A DNA stretch of 39,035 nucleotides from a virus. The DNA lies in the IMG/VR virus record IMGVR_UViG_3300017917_002824, positions 1-39,035 of that record; one strand, written 5' to 3'. Shown one piece after another: positions 1-6,436 of the stretch. Made by a program: the position numbers and the translations under genes. The first letter of the stretch is position 1, and each line of letters starts with the position of its first letter. The notes under the pieces are model-generated. The model saw only the letters and a program-made list of their open reading frames with translations, did not search any database and was not told where the DNA came from.

Positions 1-684
1 AGACGATTAATGGTTAATGCTTGGAATGTAGGAGAATTAGACCAAATGGTATTACCTCCTTGTCACTATGGATTTCAAGTTTATACAAGAGAGTTGAGTT
101 TTAATGAAAGATTAGATATTGCTGGTAAAAATAATGGATATGAATATCCTAATAGAATCAATGTTACTAAAGAAGATAATAAATTTTGGGATGAATGGTT
201 AATTGAACAAAAGGTCCCAACCAGAGCAATCTCTTTAATGTGGAATCAACGTTCAGTAGATACATTTTTAGGTTTACCATTCAACATAGCTTCTTATGGA
301 TTACTATTAATGATGATAGCAGATGAAGTGAATATGGTTCCTGACCAATTGATTGGTAATTTAGGAGATGTTCATTTATATTCAAATCATATTGAACAAG
401 CAAAGGAGCAGATTGGAAGGAAATATACTCACGAGGAGAGAACTGAATTGCTAAAACAGGCAATGGGATTTGAAAGATATGAAAAGGCAGTTGATGAATT
501 AATGCCATTTGGTGGAGGATTAAGTGGGTACTATGAATCTTACAAGATTCCATATAATACCAGAGAACCTTACCCACTACCAACAGTTCATGTTAGGGAT
601 GGAATATATTGTTCATCAATAGAAGATGTATTGTTATTTGATTATGAATCACATCCAGCAATTAAAGCACCTTTATCAAATTAA
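1..684 (+). CDS. thyA: Thymidylate synthase (ThyA-type), 5' truncated by window edge
   Basis: Converts dUMP to dTMP with methylene-tetrahydrofolate, supplying dTTP for phage DNA synthesis. The reading frame is open from base 1, so the N-terminal part lies outside the window. Visible family signatures in order: RR...AWNVGELDQM, the catalytic cysteine in LPPCH (Cys about residue 21 of the visible part), QRSVDTFLGLPFNIASYG (dUMP binding), GDVHLYSNH and REPYPLP, ending in HPAIKAP as in bacterial ThyA. The ATG at position 10 is internal (it corresponds to the RRxxxSAWN region of E. coli ThyA) and is not the start. All key residues that can be seen are intact. A small gene follows after 3 nt. Confidence 0.96.
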   Translation, partial: RRLMVNAWNVGELDQMVLPPCHYGFQVYTRELSFNERLDIAGKNNGYEYPNRINVTKEDNKFWDEWLIEQKVPTRAISLMWNQRSVDTFLGLPFNIASYGLLLMMIADEVNMVPDQLIGNLGDVHLYSNHIEQAKEQIGRKYTHEERTELLKQAMGFERYEKAVDELMPFGGGLSGYYESYKIPYNTREPYPLPTVHVRDGIYCSSIEDVLLFDYESHPAIKAPLSN

Positions 685-687
685 AAT

Positions 688-873
688 ATGACACCAGCAA
701 CAGAATTTGAAATAATGAGAACTCTCCATACATTATGGATTGATAATTTAATAACTTGGGAACAAGTTGAGAATCTTTTAATTCAAAGTTGTCAATTAGA
801 ATTGACATATATGAATCAAAGTAAAATTAAGGCGGAATCATTAGATGGTAAAACCAAATATGAAATTAGTTAA
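688..873 (+). CDS. Small hypothetical protein, 61 aa
   Basis: Starts 3 nt after the thymidylate synthase stop, so it is probably translated from the same mRNA. The protein looks helical and acidic to neutral, with no signal peptide, TM segment or recognised motif. Its stop overlaps by 4 nt the stop of the convergent minus-strand gene at 870-1475. I do not recognise the family. Confidence 0.6.
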   Translation: MTPATEFEIMRTLHTLWIDNLITWEQVENLLIQSCQLELTYMNQSKIKAESLDGKTKYEIS

Positions 874-1475
874 TAAAAACTCATCCAAAGTTTAAGAATT
901 GTTTGAGCCAATTTGGTTAAATTACGATTGACTTTATCCAATTCAATTTCTTGACCTTTAGATTCCATCCAACTTATAACCCCTTGAGCCATTTTATTTC
1001 TAGACTCATCAGCCATATCCAATAACTCTTCAAATTCATCAGGATTTGAAGGGTTTTCCCCATAATATCTATCGATGTGTTCTTTACCCGAGTAAAGTAA
1101 TGGCGCAGCAGTAAACATATTAACAATACCGGTCTCTCTAACTTTATTCAAATATTCCCTAAAAAATCTCCAATCAAAATTATCAAATATTTCGGAATTT
1201 TTTTGATAAAAGTCATACTCACTACTACCTGTTTGCTCTTCAATTTGTTGTTCTTTTGATTTTTTCCAAGCATCTGTTGTACTCACTAACCCTAAAGAAC
1301 TACCATTATCCCAATCAACACTAATAATTAACGCATCCTCATTTGGTTCAAATGGGTCTTTTTGAATTTTGGTCACAGTACCCACAGTACCGGGAGGAAC
1401 TGAAGTTTCTCCATCCATGTGATAACAAATTACTCTATCTCCCACTTTCAAGGGAGGATTTAACATTCCTTTCAT
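870..1475 (-). CDS. Hypothetical protein with N-terminal SH3/KOW-like domain
   Basis: The N-terminal ~65 residues (VGDRVICYHMDGE...VPPGTVGTVTKI...SVDWDNGSSLGL) read like a small SH3- or KOW-type beta-barrel: a conserved 'GD.V....D......G..G.V' pattern followed by 'DWDNG'. The remaining ~130 residues look alpha-helical. The start at 1475 (MKGMLNPPL) is chosen because a TATTTAT box lies exactly 4 nt upstream. An upstream extension exists but would read through the divergent promoter. It diverges from the tagged membrane protein gene at 1507. Function unknown. Confidence 0.8.
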   Translation of the reverse strand: MKGMLNPPLKVGDRVICYHMDGETSVPPGTVGTVTKIQKDPFEPNEDALIISVDWDNGSSLGLVSTTDAWKKSKEQQIEEQTGSSEYDFYQKNSEIFDNFDWRFFREYLNKVRETGIVNMFTAAPLLYSGKEHIDRYYGENPSNPDEFEELLDMADESRNKMAQGVISWMESKGQEIELDKVNRNLTKLAQTILKLWMSFY

Positions 1476-1479
1476 ATTT

Positions 1480-1486
1480 ATAAATA
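1480..1486 (-). promoter_or_regulatory. TATTTAT promoter-like box, N4 before ATG
   Basis: On the minus strand TATTTAT is followed by 4 nt and the ATG at 1475. The surrounding 14 bases form a perfect palindrome (ATATTTATAAATAT), and the divergent gene has its own box 10 nt away. Confidence 0.6.
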
Positions 1487-1495
1487 TTATCAATA

Positions 1496-1502
1496 TATTT
1501 AT
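1496..1502 (+). promoter_or_regulatory. TATTTAT promoter-like box, N4 before ATG
   Basis: TATTTAT-TAGT-ATG ahead of the gene at 1507. The same layout (TATTTATTAGTATGG) recurs before 15824. Confidence 0.6.
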
Positions 1503-1506
1503 TAGT

Positions 1507-2127
1507 ATGGAATTTTTAATTAACGAATCACAACTTAAACTAATTTTAAACGAGCAAGAGAGTTCTCGTATAACTGAGTCAATCAAACAAATGAATGATT
1601 ACACAGTAAATTTAGTTAAAAAACTTAAAACATTTTATGGATTAAATTTTAAAATGTTATTAACTTGGGGTGCGTCAGTTGGAGGTTTAATGATGCCGTT
1701 GGATAATTTTATAAAATCCGGAAATTTCAATTTAGATGACCAACAAGAGATATTGATATTAGGTGCGGTTGCATCAATACTTTTTTCTGAAAATCAAAGA
1801 AATATTACCACTTTACTGAAAAAAATAAAAGAAGATGGTTTGACTGATGTTTTTCAAATAATATTAAACAAAGGTGAAGAACTTAAAACATCTTTTGTTG
1901 AATTTCTTAGGTCGTTAAAAGTTAGTATTGGTAGTTTCATGGAAATGACCGCATATGCGTTTTTGATTCCAATCTTATTTGATGTTTTAAATGTGGCCAA
2001 CCAATCTACAAGTATAAGACAAGGTTCTTTACTAATTGCAGAAAGAATTCTTGCATCAGGATTGATTTTTATTGCCAGAGAAGCAGTATATAACCTTATT
2101 AGAAAAATAATAAAAAGGGTAAGTTAA
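1507..2127 (+). CDS. Tagged integral membrane protein
   Basis: Begins MEFLINESQLKL, a variant of the leader shared by 15 proteins here (Ile-Asn-Glu core, Glu at residue 7). The body has several hydrophobic stretches (about residues 48-66, 83-95, 140-165 and 175-195), suggesting three or four membrane segments or amphipathic helices, separated by charged helices; the C-terminus is Lys/Arg-rich. No enzymatic motif is visible. It has its own TATTTAT-N4-ATG start and ends in a hairpin shared with the convergent gene at 2128. If the leader is a packaging signal, this would be a virion-carried membrane-active protein; that is inference. Confidence 0.82.
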   Translation: MEFLINESQLKLILNEQESSRITESIKQMNDYTVNLVKKLKTFYGLNFKMLLTWGASVGGLMMPLDNFIKSGNFNLDDQQEILILGAVASILFSENQRNITTLLKKIKEDGLTDVFQIILNKGEELKTSFVEFLRSLKVSIGSFMEMTAYAFLIPILFDVLNVANQSTSIRQGSLLIAERILASGLIFIAREAVYNLIRKIIKRVS

Positions 2128-2140
2128 TTACTCACCCTTT
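2114..2140. terminator. Bidirectional terminator overlapping both stop codons
   Basis: AAAGGGT at 2114-2120 pairs with ACCCTTT at 2134-2140, with partial pairing inside. The hairpin contains the stop codons of both convergent genes (2125-2127 and 2128-2130). Confidence 0.65.
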
Positions 2141-3108
2141 AATATTTCTTGAATCACTCTTTCTTTTTGTTCTTCGGTTAATGAATGTTTATGTTGGTAT
2201 TTATCAAACCAATTTCTTACAATTGTTTCGAAATTTACATTTTTAACTTCTGACATCATCTTAAATCCTGCTCGTTGAGCACCTATTTCTTTTTCTTGAG
2301 TATAATATTTTTCAGATTCTTCAATTTCTTCCGGCATTTTCATCCCATCATTAATTTGTCTAATGTGTTCAATCTCATGTCTAACAGTTTCAATTAATTC
2401 CCCTGTTAAATCAATCATATCGTCTTTAGGTAAATTAGGATTTAAAACAACATTGATATAAATTACATCGTCATCATAATACAAATCACCATCAACCTCA
2501 AAATCATTCACATCTTCACTAATCTCTAAATCGAGGTCTAAAGTGAACCCATCGATTGGATGTTGAGTATAAACCATAAGATTCTCATCACCAAAATATT
2601 CCGGTAATGAAAATTCCCCAAATTCATTTTCGGATATAACTTTAAGAATGTCTCCAACCAAAAGTTTGGTTAAATCATTTAACTGATTAGTTGGATTTTC
2701 CGATTCGTTTAATTTCATAGGTTCTACTTCATTTATAACCCTTGTACATATAGTAGGGTAATTTATTGAAAATATTTTTAAAAACTCTTCTAATTTTTGG
2801 TCCATGACCCATCTTAATTGGTGGTAAGAATTGTCTGTCGTTGCAATTGGGACATCAGTACCATAGATACTACCATAAATTGAATACCATTTATCCGAAA
2901 CTTCATCAGTTTTCAAAATATATAAAGTGTATTGAACGAATGTTGTCCAATCACCAATACGAATATAATCTTTTGTTCCGGTTATTTCAACCTTTACATT
3001 GGTTTTTACATTATAATCTTCATCGTGAGTAGGTTGAACGACAACTTCAAAAGTATGATTTTGAAAAAATTGATTTAATCGGTCTATTATAGGTTTGATA
3101 TCTTCCAT
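2128..3108 (-). CDS. Two-domain protein with C-terminal HExxH metallopeptidase-like domain
   Basis: 326 aa. The C-terminal half has VRHEIEHIRQ (HEIEH, residues 244-248) and, about 25 residues later, KEIGAQRAG, whose Glu274 is a plausible third zinc ligand, so a gluzincin-like fold is likely. The N-terminal ~125 residues are separate and resemble the small strand-rich paralogs of the 22-36 kb array (beta-strands around FVQYTLYILK and WYSIYGSIYG). The junction carries MKLNESEN, which looks like the N-terminal tag placed internally (Leu-Asn-Glu). Substrate unknown. TATTTAT lies 5 nt before the ATG. No signal peptide, so it probably acts in the cytoplasm or in the virion. Confidence 0.82.
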   Translation of the reverse strand: MEDIKPIIDRLNQFFQNHTFEVVVQPTHDEDYNVKTNVKVEITGTKDYIRIGDWTTFVQYTLYILKTDEVSDKWYSIYGSIYGTDVPIATTDNSYHQLRWVMDQKLEEFLKIFSINYPTICTRVINEVEPMKLNESENPTNQLNDLTKLLVGDILKVISENEFGEFSLPEYFGDENLMVYTQHPIDGFTLDLDLEISEDVNDFEVDGDLYYDDDVIYINVVLNPNLPKDDMIDLTGELIETVRHEIEHIRQINDGMKMPEEIEESEKYYTQEKEIGAQRAGFKMMSEVKNVNFETIVRNWFDKYQHKHSLTEEQKERVIQEILKGE

Positions 3109-3113
3109 ACCAT

Positions 3114-3120
3114 ATAAATA
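3114..3120 (-). promoter_or_regulatory. TATTTAT promoter-like box, N5 before ATG
   Basis: Minus-strand TATTTAT, 5 nt, then the ATG at 3108. Confidence 0.5.
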
Positions 3121-3546
3121 CTACCTAAATGGTATTACTATTCCGGCACCATATCTAAACCCATCCATATAATTCACACCAACAACAAAATCGAAACCTC
3201 TATCAGTTTTGGTAAGTATTCTAAGAGGGTACGCTTTAACCCATACATCCGGTTTAAATTTAACTTCATCAATATATGTTTCCATGAATACACCGCCCAT
3301 AACACTAATTTTATGGTTGGTTAAACTCCCTCCAACACGATTCAACATTGACATCGGAGTGGTATAAATGTAGGGTTGAGGTAAAGTTGTTGTTATGTAA
3401 CCTCCAACATAAAATCCAACGGAAGTGTGATGGTTGTTATAAGTTGCAACAATTGTGTTTTGGTTTGGAACATACATGAAGTCCGCATCCTGAGACATTC
3501 CCAAAAATGGAATGATTAAAAATAAGAGTGAGTATATTGTTTTCAT
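3121..3546 (-). CDS. Secreted/outer-membrane small protein
   Basis: 141 aa with a clear signal peptide (MKTIYSLLFLIIPFLGMSQ; cleavage before or at Gln, as is usual in flavobacteria). The mature part alternates polar and hydrophobic residues (VGFYVGGYITTTL, RGFDFVVGVNYMDGFRYGAGIVIPFR) and ends in an aromatic-Arg terminus. This fits a small outer-membrane beta-barrel or a barrel fragment. It is preceded by a host-like TAAATTTG box rather than TATTTAT. It may alter the host envelope, but that is inferred only from location. Confidence 0.75.
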   Translation of the reverse strand: MKTIYSLLFLIIPFLGMSQDADFMYVPNQNTIVATYNNHHTSVGFYVGGYITTTLPQPYIYTTPMSMLNRVGGSLTNHKISVMGGVFMETYIDEVKFKPDVWVKAYPLRILTKTDRGFDFVVGVNYMDGFRYGAGIVIPFR

Positions 3547-3550
3547 AAAG

Positions 3551-3558
3551 CAAATTTA
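3551..3558 (-). promoter_or_regulatory. Host-type -7 box TAAATTTG
   Basis: Minus-strand TAAATTTG 4 nt before the ATG at 3546, matching the Bacteroidota TAnnTTTG element. No well-spaced TTTG -33 element. Confidence 0.4.
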
Positions 3559-3588
3559 CTACATTTATTTCAAACAAAAAAATATATT

Positions 3589-3819
3589 ATGGAAAAAATG
3601 AATCGAAAAGTATTTGAAATGTTAAAAGCATCTGCAGAGGCGGATAAACAAATGGCGTTATTATCCCTTGACTTATTAGGGAATAAAGGTGTTGGTATTG
3701 GAGACCACTCAACAAAAGATTTTTATAATAACGCAAATGAAGCGTTAAATATGTTAGCCGACGCCGATGATAGATTGGATGTTTTAGAAAAATACTTCTC
3801 TAAAAATTTGACCGATTAA
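3589..3819 (+). CDS. Small helical hypothetical protein, 76 aa
   Basis: Starts MEKMNRKVFEMLKASAEADKQ; almost wholly alpha-helical and acidic, with no signal peptide or membrane segment. Lies 36 nt ahead of the 3856 gene in the same direction and may share its transcript. Family not recognised. A second ATG at 3598 is an alternative start. Confidence 0.65.
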   Translation: MEKMNRKVFEMLKASAEADKQMALLSLDLLGNKGVGIGDHSTKDFYNNANEALNMLADADDRLDVLEKYFSKNLTD

Positions 3820-3855
3820 TTATTTTAAAGTATAATTGATAAAAAATATTAAACT

Positions 3856-4932
3856 ATGTCAAGATTAACAGAAATTAAAAACCAACACCCGGAATTAAAT
3901 GTTTCCATTATCGATGTTTTAAGTAAAGTCGATGGAACCAAATCACACAAATATTTACCTTTATTATGTAAATTATTCAATGATAGATTTGTTTTTGAAA
4001 AAAACTTTAGTAACTATAATAAAACTGATTTGAAACGAGAATTAAACTACATTAAAAATAGAGTTTCAAGAATTATTGATGTGAGTAATTTATCCGATAA
4101 TGAAATTTTTGTATTAGATTCATTTCTTGGTTTTTTTAGTGAACATGATATGCAATTAATGAAGACATTCAAAGATTTGAATGAAAGAAATTTAATACCT
4201 AACAAAGATGTTACTTCGTATAAAAATTTAGATGAAATTAGAAGTGCAGTTTCATTAGGTGAATTAAGAAAAAATGAGAAAGAAATGTCAAAACAAATTG
4301 TCAAAGAATTTGAAGATGAAAACTGGTTAATTCTTAGACCTTTAACTTTCTCGGCATCATCAAGATATGGGTCAGCAACAAAATGGTGTACGACTTACAA
4401 ATACGATAAACACTACTTCAAAAGATATTGGCAAAGAGGTATATTAGTATATGCAATTAATAAAATTACAGGTTACAAATTTGCAATTTTCAAATCATTG
4501 GATGGTGACCGTGAATTAAGTTTTTGGAATTCTGCCGACCAAAGAATTGATTTCTTAGAAGTTGAAATTGAAGATTACATGTTTCCGGTAATTAAAAATA
4601 TCTTAAAATCAAAAAAAACAAATAAAGATTTTTGTGATAATAAATTAATCATGTCAGTTGAAATGGAGTGTAATGAAACTTTAGAGAAAAAATTATCAGT
4701 AGAACCTTCACTTAATGAGGCAGGAGGAGAAATCCCACATCCGGAAGTTGAGATTACAAGAAATGGTGGTGTAATATTACATCGTGAAATTATGGTAGAT
4801 GAAACTGAAAGATACGAAGAAGAACCTGTTTATGATATAACGGAAAATACCGCAGAAGATATGGGCGAAGTTGATTTTCAAATGGAAGAAAGATATGTTG
4901 AACCAGGAGTGATTAGGCTTAGACGCAATTAA
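3856..4932 (+). CDS. Phage protein with GSATKWCT-type central domain
   Basis: 358 aa. The central block (about residues 165-235: SSRYGSATKWCTTYKYDKHYFKRY..., then GILVYAINK.TGYKFAIF and ELSFWNSADQRID) matches a conserved pattern I know from uncharacterised proteins of large phages: G-x-x-T-K-W-C-T, then F..Y...G.L......G.K.A......FW...D. I know no established activity for it. The N-terminal ~150 residues are helical; the C-terminal ~80 are acidic and probably disordered, with an internal SLNEAG (Leu-x-Glu) site. Ends at a hairpin terminator shared with the convergent gene at 4965. Confidence 0.8.
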   Translation: MSRLTEIKNQHPELNVSIIDVLSKVDGTKSHKYLPLLCKLFNDRFVFEKNFSNYNKTDLKRELNYIKNRVSRIIDVSNLSDNEIFVLDSFLGFFSEHDMQLMKTFKDLNERNLIPNKDVTSYKNLDEIRSAVSLGELRKNEKEMSKQIVKEFEDENWLILRPLTFSASSRYGSATKWCTTYKYDKHYFKRYWQRGILVYAINKITGYKFAIFKSLDGDRELSFWNSADQRIDFLEVEIEDYMFPVIKNILKSKKTNKDFCDNKLIMSVEMECNETLEKKLSVEPSLNEAGGEIPHPEVEITRNGGVILHREIMVDETERYEEEPVYDITENTAEDMGEVDFQMEERYVEPGVIRLRRN

Positions 4933-4933
4933 T

Positions 4934-4963
4934 AAAAAAAACCACCAATCGGTGGTTTTTTTT
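4934..4963. terminator. Bidirectional rho-independent terminator
   Basis: AAACCACC / GGTGGTTT hairpin with a 4-nt loop, flanked by an A-run on the left and a T-run on the right. It lies between convergent genes. Confidence 0.85.
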
Positions 4964-4964
4964 A

Positions 4965-5234
4965 TTATTCAAATTCCTCTATTTCAATTTTTAATTCATC
5001 AACACCTTTAATTACTCTGTGCCAAGCAAGTTTTGGTATAAAAATCTCATCATGATTTTCTAATTTGGTTGGCAATTCCTCATCCATTTGAAACATCCAA
5101 CCTCCTGATTCTACTATTTTAACTTTTCGGTCTTTTAAATCTTGATGCCATTTTAATTCATCAGAATCCACATCAGGGTTAAAAGTTCTAAAAAGTTTTC
5201 CGTCTTTTTCTATTTGTTCAAACGGATATTCCAT
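4965..5234 (-). CDS. Cupin-like small protein
   Basis: 89 aa from MEYPFEQ. The pattern ...DELKWHQDLKDRKVKIVESGGWMFQMD..., then ...IFIPKLAWHRVIKGVDELKI... reads as a small cupin-type barrel with His residues at the expected ends (WHQD and WHRV). Similar unnamed proteins occur in other phages. The start at 5234 is preferred over 5240 because the upstream gene's TAA overlaps it as TAATG, a typical coupling arrangement. Function unknown. Confidence 0.72.
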   Translation of the reverse strand: MEYPFEQIEKDGKLFRTFNPDVDSDELKWHQDLKDRKVKIVESGGWMFQMDEELPTKLENHDEIFIPKLAWHRVIKGVDELKIEIEEFE

Positions 5235-5860
5235 TACCATGAATTTGAAGAAGATAATCCTAATTGTTTTGCATATCGTCCAACATTACAAGACCAGTAT
5301 CCCGCAGTTGTTCTATCTTTCTTTTGGTCACATTTGTGTCTTGCCCTAAACGATTTAGCGGCACCTTTATTTCTATTTCTAACTTTTAATTTTGGGTCAC
5401 CAAATGTAACTTTTTTAACACCACCACCCGGTGTTTTAACATACACGGCGAATTTCTTAGGACCACCCGGAGTTCTAAATGGTTTGTTTAATTTTACATT
5501 TTTTCCTCGATGTTTGGCCTCTTCTAAAATATCTTCTTCAGTTTCGGTTTCATAAATAAATGGTGCGTCCAAATAAACATACTCATCACCAATTTTTACT
5601 TTAACCCCCAAATCAGATTCAACCATCATTCGGTCTTCTTCGTTTAAAGTTATTTTACCTTCATTCCAAAGTTTTCTAACTTCATTTACCAAATCAAAAT
5701 ACTTTTCAGAATAAGTTCTAAAAATATTATTAGTTAAACTTAAACCTTCATTAATGTGGTATTCCAATTCTTTTGAAACTTTAACTTCTTCATTTAATAT
5801 TAAACTTTTATCTAAATGGGAAATCAATGCCTCTTTTATTATTTTTCTTAAATTATCCAT
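5234..5860 (-). CDS. Protein with conserved basic Cys-containing C-terminal phage domain
   Basis: 208 aa. The last ~90 residues (KPFRTPGGPKKFAVYVK..., FGDPKLKVRN, KSFRARHKCDQKKDRT, AGYWSCNVGRYAKQLG) match a domain I recognise at the C-terminus of unnamed proteins of large tailed phages, sometimes annotated as prohead or virion associated. The FGDP, RARHxC and YWSC motifs are intact. The N-terminus (MDNLRKIIKEAL) is an amphipathic helix with Ile-Lys-Glu at residues 8-10, the helical version of the tag discussed in the findings; SLILNEE (Leu-Asn-Glu) follows at about residue 23. TATTTAT lies 12 nt before the ATG. Head-related role inferred, not shown. Confidence 0.8.
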   Translation of the reverse strand: MDNLRKIIKEALISHLDKSLILNEEVKVSKELEYHINEGLSLTNNIFRTYSEKYFDLVNEVRKLWNEGKITLNEEDRMMVESDLGVKVKIGDEYVYLDAPFIYETETEEDILEEAKHRGKNVKLNKPFRTPGGPKKFAVYVKTPGGGVKKVTFGDPKLKVRNRNKGAAKSFRARHKCDQKKDRTTAGYWSCNVGRYAKQLGLSSSNSW

Positions 5861-5872
5861 GTCGTTTATTTT

Positions 5873-5879
5873 ATAAATA
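5873..5879 (-). promoter_or_regulatory. TATTTAT promoter-like box, N12 before ATG
   Basis: Minus-strand TATTTAT 12 nt before the ATG at 5860; longer spacing than most copies. Confidence 0.4.
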
Positions 5880-5881
5880 GT

Positions 5882-6346
5882 TTAGTGTTTGTTATAGAGT
5901 AACTCACGATAATAGTTTATCATTTTTTTTGAATGATTTATTAACCATTCCTCAACATTAGGTATTTTTTGTAAAAAATCTAATTCATACTTATAACACA
6001 AAATTTCTTCATACTCCTCCCCTAAAAATATATTATGATTACGATAATATAAATGCTTCGATTCGTGAATTATTGTTGCCATTATATTATTGATATTACC
6101 GGATTTAATGTCTTTAGTTGAAATTATTATAACATCCTTACCCTCAGTTGTTGAATAATTTTCATTCCAAAATCCAATTCTTTTACACTCCTTTAGTATT
6201 ACATCATATTTGGTATTATCTACCGATTCAATCGTTTTCAAACTTAATTCAACCCTTTTTTTCCATCCTTCACCCACATCATCAATTTCTATTTGAGAAA
6301 AAGATTTGATGGTAAAAAGTAATGCTAATAATATGATAATTCTCAT
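5882..6346 (-). CDS. Secreted HExxH metallopeptidase-like protein
   Basis: 154 aa with an N-terminal signal peptide ending SFSQ. IIHESKHLYYR (HESKH) forms a zinc-binding HExxH helix, and Glu residues in GEEYEEILCYKYE about 15-20 residues on could supply the third ligand. The size suits a minimal periplasmic or surface zincin. It lies upstream of, and divergent from, the exported-protein operon at 6437, with a TATTTAT box 12 nt from the ATG. Substrate unknown; the activity is predicted from the motif only. Confidence 0.78.
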   Translation of the reverse strand: MRIIILLALLFTIKSFSQIEIDDVGEGWKKRVELSLKTIESVDNTKYDVILKECKRIGFWNENYSTTEGKDVIIISTKDIKSGNINNIMATIIHESKHLYYRNHNIFLGEEYEEILCYKYELDFLQKIPNVEEWLINHSKKMINYYRELLYNKH

Positions 6347-6358
6347 GTTTTTTTCTAA

Positions 6359-6365
6359 ATAAATA
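6359..6365 (-). promoter_or_regulatory. TATTTAT promoter-like box, N12 before ATG
   Basis: Minus-strand TATTTAT 12 nt before the ATG at 6346; divergent from the box at 6397. Confidence 0.4.
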
Positions 6366-6396
6366 TCGTTTTAATGTTGTCAAAGTTTTATTTGAA

Positions 6397-6418
6397 TATT
6401 TATAGGTAATAAATTACC
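6397..6418 (+). promoter_or_regulatory. TATTTAT box followed by GGTAA/TTACC dyad
   Basis: TATTTAT at 6397-6403 is followed 1 nt later by GGTAA-TAAA-TTACC (6405-6418), then the ATG at 6437. The same TATTTAT-plus-dyad layout precedes 12343 and 17977. It would drive the exported-protein operon. Confidence 0.5.
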
Positions 6419-6436
6419 AAGATATTATTATAAACT

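Noticed and set aside
1475-1490. T4-type late promoter TATAAATA
   Set aside because: TATAAATA appears here and elsewhere only as the reverse complement of TATTTAT; across genes on both strands the motif in the direction of transcription is TATTTAT.
5214-5555. Plus-strand ORF of 113 aa
   Set aside because: Antisense shadow of the 5234 gene, which has a recognisable conserved C-terminal domain.
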